NCBI RefSeq assembly: GCF_028816475.1
Contig: NZ_CP118247.1
Coordinates: 310,001-374,000 of the forward strand
From: Devosia rhodophyticola
GTDB taxonomy: Bacteria > Pseudomonadota > Alphaproteobacteria > Rhizobiales > Devosiaceae
Length of the DNA: 64,000 bases
Direction of reading: 5' to 3'
The translations under genes were made by a program, and so were the position numbers. A model generated the notes under the pieces. It was not told where the DNA came from. It saw only the letters and a program-made list of their open reading frames with translations, and did not search any database. Positions 1 to 10,422 of the stretch are shown here, one piece after another. Every line of letters begins with the position of its first letter. Position 1 is the first letter of the stretch.

Positions 1-2235
1 CAGCGGTCGAACTGCTTGATGGGGGTGCCACCGTTCCGTTCATTGCGCGCTATCGCAAGGAGGTAACGGGGGGATTGGACGATTCTGCAACTGCGCCTGT
101 TGGCCGAGCGGCTGACGTATCTGCGTGAACTTGATGCGCGGCGCAGCGCCATCATCAAATCGGTCGATGAGCAGGACAAACTGACCGACGCGCTGCGCGC
201 CGCTTTTGCGGGCGCGACCACCAAGGCGGCGTTGGAAGACCTTTACCTACCATTCAAGCCGAAGCGTCGCACCAAGGCCGAAATCGCGCGCGAACGCGGT
301 TTGGAACCGCTGGCACAGGCAATTTTGGCGGACCGGCGCGCAGATCCTTCCCGGCTGGCAGCCGCTTTTACCAATGAAGCGGTACCGGGGGTCAAGCAGG
401 CGCTGGATGGCACGCGTGATATTATTGTTGAAGGGTTGACCGAAAATGCCGCGCTGCTTGGCAGATTGCGCCAATATATGCGCGACAAGGCCATGCTGAG
501 GGCGCAAGTCGCGAAAGGCAAGGAAGAGGCCGGCGCAAAGTTTTCCGATTATTTCGACCACAGTGAACGCTGGGCAAAGGTTGCCGGACACCGGGCGCTG
601 GCGATGATGCGGGGGCGCGACGAGGGCTTTTTGAACCTTGACCTCGAAGTTGATGCCGATAGCACGGATCAGGTGCCGCCGATTGAACGGTTCGTCAATG
701 CGGCGCTTGAGGCGCAGAGCAATGCGCCGGGAGACGAATGGCTGCGCACGGTGGCCAACTGGGCCTGGCGCACGCGGCTGCGCCTGTCTTTGTCGGTTGA
801 CCTGATGGTGGAACTGCGCGAGAGCGCCGAACTGGAGGCTATCGGGGTATTTGCGCGCAATCTCAAGGATTTGTTGTTGGCAGCGCCCGCAGGCGCGCGC
901 ACCACAATTGGGCTTGATCCGGGCATTCGCACCGGGGTCAAGGTTGCGGTCATCGATGCCACTGGCAAGGTGCTGGATACCGATACGATCTATCCATTTC
1001 AGCCCCGCAATGATGTGATGGGTGCCCAGACGGCGTTGCAGCATTTGATTGGCAAGCACGGCGTTGATCTGATTGCCATCGGCAATGGCACGGGCAGTCG
1101 CGAGACTGAAAAGCTGGTAGCCGACCTGATCGAGCGCCTCCCTGCCCCAAAACCCACCAAGGTCATTGTTTCTGAAGCTGGCGCCTCGGTCTATTCGGCC
1201 TCGGAGCTGGCGGCCAACGAGTTTCCTGATCTCGATGTTTCTTTGCGCGGTGCGGTGTCAATTGCGCGGCGGCTGCAGGATCCGTTGGCGGAATTGGCCA
1301 AGATCGAGCCCAAGGCAATTGGGGTTGGACAATATCAGCATGATCTGGATCAGGGCCGATTGAGCCGATCGCTGGATGCGGTGGTTGAAGATGCAGTGAA
1401 TGCGGTTGGGGTCGATCTCAATACGGCCTCCGCGCCGCTTCTGGCCCGCATATCGGGGCTGGGTTCTTCGGTTGCTGACGCCATTGTGAGCCATCGCGAC
1501 AGCAACGGTCCGTTCCGAAGCCGCAAGGCGTTGCTGAAGGTGCCACGTCTGGGGCAGCGTACCTTTGAGCAATGTGCTGGTTTCTTGCGGATCGCAGATG
1601 GTGTTGAGCCGTTGGACGGGTCGTCGGTGCACCCAGAGGCCTATGGCGTCGCGCGAAAGATCATTGCTGCCTGCGGGCGCGACCTGCGCAGTCTGATGAA
1701 CGACAAATCGGCGCTGGTTGGGCTGGACGCCAACCAGTTCGTTGATGACCGGTTTGGTTTGCCGACGGTGCGGGACATTTTGCTGGAACTGGAAAAGCCG
1801 GGGCGCGATCCTCGACCGGCGTTCAAGACCGCGACGTTTGCTGAAGGGGTGGACGATATCAAACATCTCAAGGCGGGCATGATGCTTGAAGGGACGGTCA
1901 CCAATGTCGCGGCCTTTGGCGCCTTTGTTGATATTGGCGTGCACCAGGATGGATTGGTGCATGTGTCGCAACTGGCAGACAAATTCGTCAAGGATCCCCA
2001 TGAGGTGGTCAAGGCGGGCGACGTTGTCAAAGTCAAGGTTGTCGAGGTCGATATTGCGCGCAAGCGCATTGGCTTGACGATGCGCAAGGACAATTCGCCT
2101 GCGCAGACGCGCGAGCGTCCGAAGGACCGTCCCGTCAAGGCTGCAACGGCACGTCCCGCCGCTGCCTCATCCGGCCTTGGCTCGCTCGGCGACCGCTTGA
2201 ACGAAGCTATGCGCAAGGACCGAAATAGGCCTTAG
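1..2235 (+). CDS. tex: Tex/YhgF RNA-binding transcription accessory protein (5' end outside window; frame break near 85)
   Basis: Tex is a cytoplasmic RNA-binding protein tied to transcription and RNA turnover. The body reads from about position 85 to the stop at 2235: an N-terminal helical part, a YqgF/RNase H-like domain ([12 protein letters not shown] near 903-938), a helix-hairpin-helix region (about 1430-1590) and a C-terminal S1 RNA-binding domain (about 1868-2090), the standard Tex order. Upstream, the conserved stretch [19 protein letters not shown] is read in another frame (from position 3). The two frames meet at 81-88, where deleting one T would restore a continuous DDSQLR. This is a one-base insertion or a sequencing error; no start codon before the break is visible. 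The 3' end overlaps the convergent aldolase gene by 4 bases. Confidence 0.93.
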
Positions 2236-3290
2236 GCGCCCAACCACCGATCCAGATTGGCCGCGACGAAGGCGTCGTCGTTGAGTTCGGGATAGGCGCG
2301 ATAGACGCGGTCAATCTCGGCGGCCTGATTGGGGCCAAGGTCTTCATTGGGATCAAGGCACAAGATGTTGTCCAGCAATCCCTGACGGCGCAGCACTTCG
2401 TGCAAACCGGCGATGACGCCAAGGAAATTGTTGGCGGCATCGAAAAATGCGGCGTTTGAATCGGTAACGGCGGCGTCGCGGGTCCACCAGTGGCGCTCGA
2501 TGCTGCCGTTGGTGGGCAGTTGTTGGACATCATCGAGCAGGTGTACGGCTTTTTGGGTCCATACCGACCAATGCCCCAGGAGGCCGCCCTTTATGTTCAA
2601 ATGTTTTGGCTGGCCGTCAATTTCGACGGGAAACGGCGTGAGCAGATCGCCCACGATATGGTCGTCGTTGCCGGTATAAAGGGTTATGCGATCAGCGGCG
2701 TTGGCGGCAGCCACACCTCGCACGACATCAAGCGTCTTGTAGCGATTGAACGGCGCGATTTTGATCCCGACGACATTATCAATGGTGGCAAACTGCTTCC
2801 AGAAATTGAAGGACAGATTGCGTCCGCCGACGGCAGCCTGCAGGTAAAAGCCGATGATGGGCATGACCCTGGCCACGCGCTGGCAATGCTCGATGAGCTG
2901 GTCTTCGGACGCATCGCCCATCGCACCCAGGCCGAGCAGCGCGGCGTGATAACCCAATCCGCGAGCCAGTTCCGCTTCCTTGATGGCCTGGTCGGTTTTG
3001 CCCATGACGCCTGCGACCATAAATGGGGTATGATCAACCCAGTTCTGCGCCTCTTCCATCGCAATGCGTAGAACGGGCTCGAACAGGCCAACGTCGCGGA
3101 TGGCGAACTGGGTGGTGTGCACGCCGACGGCCAATCCGCCCGAGCCAGCGTCAAGGTAGTACCGCGTCAGGGCACGTTGGCGGCGGGTGTCGATTTCACG
3201 AGCGCCTGTCAGTGCCAGCGGATGGGCGGGAATGACGCAACCGTTCTGGAAACGTTGCAGAGCGTTGGCATCAATATCGGTGATCAACAT
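2232..3290 (-). CDS. dihydrodipicolinate synthase (DapA/NanA) superfamily aldolase or dehydratase
   Basis: A 352-residue TIM-barrel protein of the DHDPS/N-acetylneuraminate lyase superfamily, longer than the usual 290-310 residues. The Schiff-base lysine is probably in VGIKIAPFN, a typical setting for the catalytic lysine of this superfamily. The GxTGE motif is not canonical, so it is not a housekeeping DapA; members of this type usually cleave or dehydrate keto-sugar acids. It is the last gene of the minus-strand operon that begins with the Tct importer, 31 bases after the TetR gene. The likely role is the C-C cleavage or dehydration step for the imported sugar acid (inference). The ATG at 3290 has only a weak ribosome site. 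Confidence 0.8.
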   Translation of the reverse strand: MLITDIDANALQRFQNGCVIPAHPLALTGAREIDTRRQRALTRYYLDAGSGGLAVGVHTTQFAIRDVGLFEPVLRIAMEEAQNWVDHTPFMVAGVMGKTDQAIKEAELARGLGYHAALLGLGAMGDASEDQLIEHCQRVARVMPIIGFYLQAAVGGRNLSFNFWKQFATIDNVVGIKIAPFNRYKTLDVVRGVAAANAADRITLYTGNDDHIVGDLLTPFPVEIDGQPKHLNIKGGLLGHWSVWTQKAVHLLDDVQQLPTNGSIERHWWTRDAAVTDSNAAFFDAANNFLGVIAGLHEVLRRQGLLDNILCLDPNEDLGPNQAAEIDRVYRAYPELNDDAFVAANLDRWLGA

Positions 3291-3321
3291 GGACTTTCAC
3301 TCACAGCTGGCATTGGCGCGG

Positions 3322-3960
3322 TCAGGGCCGCAGATAACCCAGGATTATATCCGAGACGTGGGCGCGGCGGCGGGCAAGTTCTTCTTTGGAGCCAAGCTTG
3401 CGCGCGAAAATGGCCGATAGCGTGCGCTGGTTGGAGAAGTAGAAATAGGAAATGCCGGCAATCGAGATATAGAGTTCAACGGGATCGACGTCGGCGCGCA
3501 TCTGTCCGCTGGCTACACCTCGCTTGAGCAGTTCAGAAATTGCGTCGACCAGAGGCGTATTCAGGCGACGGACCGCCTCGGAGGATTCAGCGTGTACCGC
3601 CTCGAGCAGGTTTTCTGCGTTGAGGATCGGAATGAAGGTCGGATTGTCATTGAACCAGTCAAAACTGAACACGACCAGTTCTGCCATGGCTTCCATGGGG
3701 TCACGTGAACTCAGTTCGAGTGCCTTTTCGGCTTCGCGGATTTCGGTATAGGTGCGTTCCAGAACGGCCTGAAACAGGCCATCCTTGTTGTGAAAATAAT
3801 GGTATGGCATGCGCTTGGACACATTGGCGCGGCGTGCGATATCGTCTGTGCGGGCGCCCTCAAATCCCTTGGCGGCAAACTCCTGGCGTGCCGCTTCGAG
3901 AATGTGTTCACGCGTGCGCACCCTGTCGCGAGTACGCGGTTTTGTGTCGTCAGTTTGCAC
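3322..3960 (-). CDS. TetR/AcrR family transcriptional regulator
   Basis: A 212-residue one-component repressor. Residues about 18-66 form the TetR HTH (ILEAARQEFAAKGFEG, then TDDIARRANVSK and YHYFHNKDGLF), followed by an all-helical ligand and dimer domain ending IILGYLRP. The start is GTG at 3960, which overlaps the TAG stop of the upstream epimerase by one base, so it is translationally coupled within the operon rather than divergently placed. The likely job is substrate-responsive control of the tct/dehydratase operon (inference from position); no operator could be assigned. Confidence 0.88.
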   Translation of the reverse strand: MQTDDTKPRTRDRVRTREHILEAARQEFAAKGFEGARTDDIARRANVSKRMPYHYFHNKDGLFQAVLERTYTEIREAEKALELSSRDPMEAMAELVVFSFDWFNDNPTFIPILNAENLLEAVHAESSEAVRRLNTPLVDAISELLKRGVASGQMRADVDPVELYISIAGISYFYFSNQRTLSAIFARKLGSKEELARRRAHVSDIILGYLRP

Positions 3961-5001
3961 TAATAGTTTCCATCACTGACTTCAAAATGCGTTGGCTTGC
4001 CCAGGCTTGATTGACCGCGAGACACCCAATCAGCGGTCCACTTAACGAGGCGCGCCAACGGCACCTTGGGGTAGCCGAACAGTTCCTGCTGCAAATCGGT
4101 ATTGACCAGCCATGTGCTGTTGCTCTCTTCACCGACAAAAACCGGTTTACGGTCGAAGTGAGCAGCGAACAGATTGGCGATATTGCGGATGCTGACCGTT
4201 TCCGGGCCAGACAGATTGAGGGGCGAAGTTGGCGTCGTTGTGTGCCCCAGCGCCCGCAAGGCAACGGCATTGGCATCGCCCTGCCAGATAACATTGGCGT
4301 GCCCCATGGTGATGGGTATTTCGCGCCCGTTGAGGACGTTTTGGGCGATATCGTGCAGGACGCCATATCGCATATCAATGGCATAAGAGAGCCGCAGCAA
4401 ACGTCCCGGCGTGCTGTGGACGTTTGAGAAGTGCTGAAACAAACGTTCGCGGCCGACGCAGGAATTGGCGTATTCGCCCACGGGCGTTGGGGGCACGATT
4501 TCACGGGCGCCCTGATGACGAACATCGACATAGGGGTAAACGCAGGCCGTGGAAAATGCCACGATGCGACTGGTGGTGAAGTGATCGGCGACCAAGGCAG
4601 GGACATAGGAATTCATCGCCCAGGTCATTGGCTCGTTGCCCGAAGCGCCAAATTTCATCCCAGCCATAAAGATCACGTTGGGCGTAACTTCAAGTTTAGC
4701 GATGGCCGTTTTATCGAGGAGGTCACAGGCAACCGTTTCAATACCGGCGTCCTCAAGCCTTTGCCTCACTGCCGGGTCAGAAAACCGCGCGACCCCGATA
4801 ATGCGGCGCGCCGAGATCTGCGCGTTTGGCCAGAATTGCAAGGGACGGCCCCATCTTGCCGCCGATACCCAAAATGGTGATGGCCCCGGGTGCCTTGGCC
4901 AGATCGTTAGCCAGCCCGGGCATAGGCCGGGTCATGAACTCATCGAGTGCGGCCTCGTCTTCAAAACGCTCGGGCAGGTCGCCTTCGGTCCAATCGGTCA
5001 T
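3960..5001 (-). CDS. NAD-dependent epimerase/dehydratase, reading frame interrupted near 4810-4840
   Basis: An extended-SDR Rossmann protein. The N-terminal frame starts at ATG 5001 (MTDWTEGD) and has the NAD motif ILGIGGKMG at residues 43-51; it runs off into a wrong frame after LAILAKRAD. The remainder continues in a second frame as SARRIIGVARFSDPAV through to the stop at 3960. One extra base (or two missing) around 4810-4840 explains this. The active-site tyrosine sits in GEYANSCVGRE, so the usual YxxxK lysine is replaced by Cys, which may be a subfamily trait. The start overlaps the upstream dehydratase stop (ATGA). It probably oxidises or epimerises a sugar-acid intermediate; the substrate is unknown. 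Confidence 0.78.
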
Positions 5002-6452
5002 GGTTTTGTCTCCAACATTGAAAACCGCCAATCGGCTTCCGCGATGGCATCGGTCAGATCGGGATGGTCAACCACGCCGAAGCCGGGGACTTGCAAGGAG
5101 CCGATTTCGAGATTTCCACGCGCTATACGCAGGCGGGCAAGGCCGCCGACATTTTCGTAAAGGTCACCGTGATGTAACAACGCCCCGGCCTGTTCGGCGG
5201 CGGGCAAATGGACAAGGCCCACGAAATAATGGTGGCCGTTGCGTTCAACGTGGGGGATGCCCAAGCTGGCAATCATGGCTAGGTCCGCCTGCAATGGCAC
5301 GACGGCCAGATCAGTCAAATCTTCTGCGGATTGGAAATAGTGCACGTGGCCATCGGCCTTGTTGCGCTGATCCGCCAGAGCGGCGTTGAGCAGGGAGCGA
5401 TAAACGCCCTTGCAATTTTTATGGCTCACTCCTTCATAACCAAGGTTGATGGCATCGCTGAAAGCGGTCGTCCAACCGTCAGCCTCATCGATCAGCAGGG
5501 GTCGGCCGATGGCGGCTTTGGCGGCAGTTGAAATCGGCGCATTCATCGCCACATCACGGTGCAAGGGCTGCTCAATGAAGAGGATTGACTGATAGAGCGC
5601 GTCCAGCGCCGGAATGGCCCGGATGTCGTCGATCACTGCGGCAAAATCGTCGATACTCTGATATTGCTCATTGCCATCCAGCGTCACCTGTATGGGGCGG
5701 CCCAAGGCTTTGACGACGTCAGCGATTTCGCCCAATCGCGCGATGTCGGCAGGCTGATCGCCGCCGAGCTTGATTTTGAGATAACCCAGTTCGTCGGTGC
5801 GAATGTAGCTTTCCAGCGATACCGGCAAACCATCGTCGGGACTGTCACCGTCCAACTGCGCGTCGGTTAGCGGATCAAGCATGCCAACGGTGTGGCGAAG
5901 TGCGATTTGGGTTGCCGGTCGATCTGGCAATGCCGCCAAAATGTCAGTGAACCGGATGGCCGGGAAAATCGTTTCTGGGCGCAGACCCAGCGCGTTTTTG
6001 CGCAGCATCTGATCAAAACTCAGCCCCAGGTGTCGCCCGACCGCATCAATGACGGCTCGCTCCAGCATGGAACTGGCAAACGAAGCAATCAGCCGGTTGA
6101 GACCTAGTGCCAGAACCGCCCGCTCAATCTCCTTGTGTGCAACATTCCACAGATCATAGGGCGTTGCCGCAGGCATTTGCTGGTAGATATCACGCGCAAC
6201 GCGAAGCGCCCGGAGCAGATCAGCGACGTTGTCGGCCGGGGTTTTTGCCGGGTCCTTGTCGAACCATTTATAGGCCAGGATATCGCTGGCTACGCCGGTT
6301 GATCGAGATTTGTCGGCAAACTCCACCTCAAGCTGCAAAATGCCGGTGGCGGCGGCCTCCATGGTGACCGCGCCAAAGCGGAAGGGCAGCCGGGTAAAAG
6401 CGTTGCGAATGACGAGTGTGCTCGAAAGCAGTTTGACGCCGGGCGCTGACAC
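4998..6452 (-). CDS. mandelate racemase/muconate lactonizing enzyme family (enolase superfamily) sugar-acid dehydratase
   Basis: A 484-residue enolase-superfamily enzyme, longer than the usual 350-400 because of an N-terminal extension. The catalytic barrel shows KIKLGG (about residue 225), metal ligands in TLDGNEQ (about 255), FIEQPL (about 292) and DEADG (about 319), and a C-terminal base lysine in SHKNCKG (about 342). Such enzymes abstract a proton alpha to a carboxylate, and most in catabolic operons dehydrate hexonates, hexuronates or aldarates. The GTG start at 6452 overlaps the upstream TAG by one base, and the stop is ATGA-coupled to the epimerase. With the importer and aldolase around it, acid-sugar dehydration is the best inference; the substrate is not determinable. 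Confidence 0.86.
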   Translation of the reverse strand: MSAPGVKLLSSTLVIRNAFTRLPFRFGAVTMEAAATGILQLEVEFADKSRSTGVASDILAYKWFDKDPAKTPADNVADLLRALRVARDIYQQMPAATPYDLWNVAHKEIERAVLALGLNRLIASFASSMLERAVIDAVGRHLGLSFDQMLRKNALGLRPETIFPAIRFTDILAALPDRPATQIALRHTVGMLDPLTDAQLDGDSPDDGLPVSLESYIRTDELGYLKIKLGGDQPADIARLGEIADVVKALGRPIQVTLDGNEQYQSIDDFAAVIDDIRAIPALDALYQSILFIEQPLHRDVAMNAPISTAAKAAIGRPLLIDEADGWTTAFSDAINLGYEGVSHKNCKGVYRSLLNAALADQRNKADGHVHYFQSAEDLTDLAVVPLQADLAMIASLGIPHVERNGHHYFVGLVHLPAAEQAGALLHHGDLYENVGGLARLRIARGNLEIGSLQVPGFGVVDHPDLTDAIAEADWRFSMLETKP

Positions 6453-7279
6453 TATATGGCCTCCAAAATGGCGCGCATATAGCCCGCCGATGCAGCCGCG
6501 GTGGTCGGCCCGTCCGGCTCATAGACAAAGGGTTCGGCTGCAATCACGCCGTTGTATCCAACCTTGGCGAGCGCCTTGATTATCGGGCCGAATTTCAGCT
6601 CCCCCTGCCCTGGACCGCGCAAATTTGGATCATTGACCTGAACATGGGCGAGATGGCCCGTCGGCCAGTATTTTTCAATTGTGGCGGCAAGGTCCAACGG
6701 TTCTTGCTGGGCGGACGAAGAGGTGTCCAGCATGGTCTTAAAGGCTGGCGAATTAATGTGGGTGACCAATGAGATCCCGTCTTCGATAGTATTGACGAAA
6801 TCGGTTTGCACCGCAGACAGCGGTTCGATGCAATAGGTCACACCGGCATTTTCGCAGGCGGCGGCAATCTGGGTGAAGATACCGACGGCGTTGGCGCAGG
6901 CGGCCTTGGGATTGGCGGCATGTGTCAGCAGGCGCTGTTTTGGCGAACCGTGCACTAGCACGGAACCTCCCATCAGGCGGCAGATTTCGACTAGTCGGAC
7001 CATCAGCGACAAGGTTTTTGCTCGAACTGTTGCATCGTCGGTTGTGATGGAGAGGCCATCGGGAGCGACCAGAAGCCAATGCAGTCCGGTAATGCTCAAG
7101 CCGTGATCCTCGGCAATCCGGCGGACTTCGAGAACCCGCGTGTCACTGAGCGAGAACGGGTCGGACGCCAGAGTGAATGGCGCGACTTCCAAACCCTCGT
7201 AGCCCAGTTGCGCAGCCATGCGGCATTGGTCGGCAAAGCTGAGTTCACGCAGAACTTCGTTGCAAAGGCTAAGCTTCAT
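6452..7279 (-). CDS. sugar phosphate isomerase/epimerase (xylose isomerase-like TIM barrel)
   Basis: A 275-residue AP-endonuclease-2 superfamily TIM barrel beginning MKLSLCNEVLREL. Candidate metal ligands are in the order expected for the family: Glu in CIEPLSAVQTDF, Asp in MLDTSSS, His in LAHVQVNDPN and Glu in VIAAEPF. ATG 7279 is preferred over in-frame starts upstream because AGGGG lies just before it and the TctB stop is only 4 bases away. It is co-transcribed with the importer and dehydratase and likely interconverts keto and hydroxy sugar forms (inference). Confidence 0.85.
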   Translation of the reverse strand: MKLSLCNEVLRELSFADQCRMAAQLGYEGLEVAPFTLASDPFSLSDTRVLEVRRIAEDHGLSITGLHWLLVAPDGLSITTDDATVRAKTLSLMVRLVEICRLMGGSVLVHGSPKQRLLTHAANPKAACANAVGIFTQIAAACENAGVTYCIEPLSAVQTDFVNTIEDGISLVTHINSPAFKTMLDTSSSAQQEPLDLAATIEKYWPTGHLAHVQVNDPNLRGPGQGELKFGPIIKALAKVGYNGVIAAEPFVYEPDGPTTAAASAGYMRAILEAI

Positions 7280-7283
7280 ACCC

Positions 7284-7802
7284 CTAGCCTCCCGGCAGTC
7301 GAACAAAGAACAATTGCTGGAAAACGTAGCCAATTATCAAACCGGCCAGAACGGCCAGTATGAGCCCGGTCACCATTGCCTGCCACTTTGGCCAACGACC
7401 CAATGCCATGGCTTCGGCGGTCACGACAAAGGCGAAAACGAACAGTGGGGTTGAAAAATTGAAGGGCACGTGGGGAAACAGCACCAGCGCATAAAGCAAG
7501 GTCAGTCCGAGCGTTGCCGCGCTCCGTTGCACCGGGGCTGATGTCACCCATGCGGCGGTGTCCTGCCCGGTAATGCCCAAACGCCAGCCGCCTCGTTTGA
7601 CCGAACGAACCAAAATCGCGAAGCCACAAACAGCCAGCAAGAGGCCTAATACGCCGGGCACAATGCCGGGCACGGTGAACTGGTTGACCTTTAGGTTTTC
7701 GAGCCGGGGCATGCGCAGGCTTTCCACCAGAATCGCAATGCCAAATATCGTCAAAACGATAGAGGAAACGAAATCCAGTCGGTCCATTTGCGTCGGTTTC
7801 AT
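7284..7802 (-). CDS. tctB: tripartite tricarboxylate transporter, small membrane subunit TctB
   Basis: A 172-residue inner-membrane protein with about four hydrophobic segments (near residues 9-29, 44-66, 96-115 and 135-160), the normal TctB size and topology. The start overlaps the TctA stop by ATGA (7799-7802), as usual for the pair. It partners TctA in a secondary importer fed by the periplasmic TctC protein encoded just upstream. Confidence 0.88.
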   Translation of the reverse strand: MKPTQMDRLDFVSSIVLTIFGIAILVESLRMPRLENLKVNQFTVPGIVPGVLGLLLAVCGFAILVRSVKRGGWRLGITGQDTAAWVTSAPVQRSAATLGLTLLYALVLFPHVPFNFSTPLFVFAFVVTAEAMALGRWPKWQAMVTGLILAVLAGLIIGYVFQQLFFVRLPGG

Positions 7803-9316
7803 GACTGTTTATCCGCCTGATCTCGATTGAACAGGCGCGTAAACATTTTTCGGACCGAGGGCATGGTCAGCAGGATGAACCCAAGAGCGGACACCCAAAG
7901 CACCATGGATATGGGCCGCACAAAAAAGGCGCCAAAATCACCGTCGGAAAGGACCAGTCCGCGCCGCAGGCTTTTGTCCAGAATGTCACCCAGAACGATG
8001 CCCAAAATGAGCGGCGCCATTGGATATTTCAATTCGCGAAGGACAAACCCGAAGATGCCGAAAAACACCATGATCCAGACATCGAACGTCCGGCTGGCAA
8101 TGGCGAATGCACCGACGGTGCAGAGTACGAAAATAATCGGCATCAGCCGTTCGCGAGCGACGCGCAACACCATTATCAGTGGACGGGTGAGTAAGAGCCC
8201 GAGCACGCCCATGGCGATTGTGGCCAGAAAGACCATGGCGACGACCGAGAACACGAAATCGGGCGATTCAATCATGATCAATGGACCGGGCCGGATGCCG
8301 TGAATGACCATTGCGGCCAGCAAGACCGCTGCGGGTGCGGACCCCGGCACGCCTAGCGTCAGAACAGGAATAAGTGCACCAGGCACAGCAGCATTGTTGC
8401 CGGTTTCAGCAGCCAACAGGCCCTCGACTGAGCCTTTGCCGAATTCATCCTTGTTTTTGGAGGCCTGACGGGCGGCGGCATAAGAGGCCCATGAGCCCAT
8501 ATCTTCGCCAACCCCCGGGATCAGGCCCATGAAGGTGCCGATCAAGCCAGAGCGAAGGGCTGTCATCTTGTATTTGTAGGACTCGCGAATACCCCCCCAA
8601 ATGCTGTCCACCCTGGAGTGCACCACGGAATAGGCTTCCTGGCGCATTACGGTCAATATTTCGGCAAAGCCAAAGGCGCCGACCATGGCCGGCAAAAGGC
8701 CAATGCCGCCTGCAAGATCGGTGGAACCATAGGAAAACCGGGGCACGCCGTGGATACCTTCGCGACCGATCATGGCCACGAACAGACCCAAAAATCCGGC
8801 GATCCAGCCTTTGATCGGATCGTCGAGCGAGGTCAGTTGGCCAGCGACGAGAACGCCAAAAACCGCCAGCCAGAAAAATTCATATGCGCCGAATGACAAG
8901 GCGAATTCGGCGAGAACCGGGGCGATGAACGCAAGGGCAACCATGCCGACCAACCCGCCAAACATCGAGCCAGTGGTGGCGATTGCCATGGCGGAACCGG
9001 CCTTGCCGGCGCGCGCCAGCGGATATCCGTCCAGCGACGTGGCAGCATTAGCGGGTGTGCCGGGAATGTTGAGCAAAATGGCGCTGCGTGAGCCGCCGTA
9101 AATGGCGCCGACATACATGCACACAAGAATGAGAATGGCCTGATCGGTGCCCATCTTGAAGGTCAATGTCGTCATGAGCGCAACGCCAAGCGTTGCGGTC
9201 AAGCCCGGCAGCATGCCAACCACGATGCCCAACAGCGTCGCCCAGACCACATCAATGATGGCCCAACTGGTCACCATGGCGGACAAAGCACCCAGAAATG
9301 AATTGAAGCCGTCCAT
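7799..9316 (-). CDS. tctA: tripartite tricarboxylate transporter, large permease subunit TctA
   Basis: A 505-residue polytopic membrane protein with the family hallmarks: an N-terminal GMLPGLTATLGVALM segment, IYGGSRSAILLNIPGTPA and the second repeat GVPGSAPAAVLLAAM with LIPGVGEDMGSWASYA. These glycine/proline-rich loops define TctA. It lies between TctC and TctB in the order C-A-B, separated from TctC by 95 bases that contain a strong hairpin. The enzyme context points to a sugar acid rather than citrate as cargo (inference). Confidence 0.93.
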   Translation of the reverse strand: MDGFNSFLGALSAMVTSWAIIDVVWATLLGIVVGMLPGLTATLGVALMTTLTFKMGTDQAILILVCMYVGAIYGGSRSAILLNIPGTPANAATSLDGYPLARAGKAGSAMAIATTGSMFGGLVGMVALAFIAPVLAEFALSFGAYEFFWLAVFGVLVAGQLTSLDDPIKGWIAGFLGLFVAMIGREGIHGVPRFSYGSTDLAGGIGLLPAMVGAFGFAEILTVMRQEAYSVVHSRVDSIWGGIRESYKYKMTALRSGLIGTFMGLIPGVGEDMGSWASYAAARQASKNKDEFGKGSVEGLLAAETGNNAAVPGALIPVLTLGVPGSAPAAVLLAAMVIHGIRPGPLIMIESPDFVFSVVAMVFLATIAMGVLGLLLTRPLIMVLRVARERLMPIIFVLCTVGAFAIASRTFDVWIMVFFGIFGFVLRELKYPMAPLILGIVLGDILDKSLRRGLVLSDGDFGAFFVRPISMVLWVSALGFILLTMPSVRKMFTRLFNRDQADKQS

Positions 9317-9365
9317 CTGCGTAAACCTTCAGATCAGCTATTTGATCAAGCGCGCGAAATCTGGT

Positions 9366-9388
9366 CTCTGGCGCCGATTGCGCCAGAG
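9366..9388 (-). other. stem-loop between tctC and tctA
   Basis: Perfect 9-bp inverted repeat CTCTGGCGC / GCGCCAGAG with a 5-base loop, lying in the gap after the TctC stop and before the TctA start. No T-run follows on the minus strand, so it is more likely a processing or mRNA-stabilising hairpin (letting binding protein exceed permease) than a full intrinsic terminator. Confidence 0.65.
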
Positions 9389-9411
9389 TTTGATGGTTGA
9401 AAGCTCAGAAT

Positions 9412-10422
9412 TTATGGGCGTTCAAAGCCGAAATCAGCAGGGTCATTTTCGGTCTTGCCGCCATCGAACATCAACCAGACATTCTGGGTCAATGCTGGCA
9501 TGGCCGCCGCAACGGCGGCGTCGCCGCTGGAAGGATCAAGGATCGCGCCGCGCTGGCCGGCATATTCCTTCATCGCCGCAGAGTTGGCGATCTTGTCAGC
9601 CCAGATGGCGTTCATGGTTTCGATCACCTCAGGAGGCGAATCCTTGGGCACCCAAATGCCAAAATAGTTGGCGGCGGTCTTGATCTCAGGGATCCACTGC
9701 TTGATCGATGGCACTTCACCAAAACCCTCGATATTGAGCGGCTTGTCGGACAAAACGGCCAGCGGGATAATACGCCCGGCACGGATCATTTCGGCCTGTT
9801 CCGAAGCCAGCTGAGTGGTGATGGCGGTTTCGCCGGAAACCGTTGCCAAAACAGCGGGATTGCCGCCGTCATAGCTGACGTGGCGATATTCAACGCCGGC
9901 GGTTTGAGCGATTGACTCCATGGCGTTGTGTCCGCCCGATGTTACACCGGCGGTGGCGACACTGATCTCGCCGGGGTTGGCCTTCATTGCCTCAAGCAAC
10001 TCACCGAAATCGGCATATCCGGCATCGGGATTCGCCCCAACTACAGCCACATTGGCGATATGCAAATAGACTTCCCAATCGGTCAGGGGTACGTCGAGCA
10101 TGCCAAGAACCTGATAGGAGCCAAGGTCTAGAGCAGCCCCTGCACCCCAGGTCATGCCGTCATGGGGGGCTTCCCAAGCGCCTGTGGTGCCAACAGAGCC
10201 AGCGGCACCTGGCTGGTTGACGACAACAACGGTCTGGCCAAGCGCATCTTCCAACTCGCCTGCCAGAACGCGGGTGACACTATCGGTCGAGCCGCCAGCC
10301 GACCATGGCACGATGATCGTCACCGGTTTGTCTGGCTTCCAGCTATATTCTGCCGCAATTGCGGTTCCTGCCAAAATAGTCGAGAGCGCAAGTGCTGCGC
10401 CAAAGGCCTGTACGAATTTCAT
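9412..10422 (-). CDS. tctC: tripartite tricarboxylate transporter substrate-binding protein (TctC/Bug family)
   Basis: A 336-residue periplasmic binding protein. The N-terminus (MKFVQAFGAALALSTIL, then AGTAIAAEYS) is a Sec signal peptide with cleavage near AIA-AEY. The mature domain starts KPVTIIVPWSAGGSTD and VVVVNQPGAAGSVG, both diagnostic of Bug proteins that bind carboxylated ligands. It is the first gene of the minus-strand operon 10422-2232. Length is slightly above the usual 320-330. Confidence 0.92.
   Translation of the reverse strand: MKFVQAFGAALALSTILAGTAIAAEYSWKPDKPVTIIVPWSAGGSTDSVTRVLAGELEDALGQTVVVVNQPGAAGSVGTTGAWEAPHDGMTWGAGAALDLGSYQVLGMLDVPLTDWEVYLHIANVAVVGANPDAGYADFGELLEAMKANPGEISVATAGVTSGGHNAMESIAQTAGVEYRHVSYDGGNPAVLATVSGETAITTQLASEQAEMIRAGRIIPLAVLSDKPLNIEGFGEVPSIKQWIPEIKTAANYFGIWVPKDSPPEVIETMNAIWADKIANSAAMKEYAGQRGAILDPSSGDAAVAAAMPALTQNVWLMFDGGKTENDPADFGFERP

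Noticed and set aside
1258..2001. Long minus-strand frames within tex
   Set aside because: Shadows of a strongly conserved gene; no ribosome site or known domain.
7284..10422. Citrate importer
   Set aside because: TctABC homology alone does not set the substrate; the co-operonic dehydratase, isomerase and aldolase point to a sugar acid.
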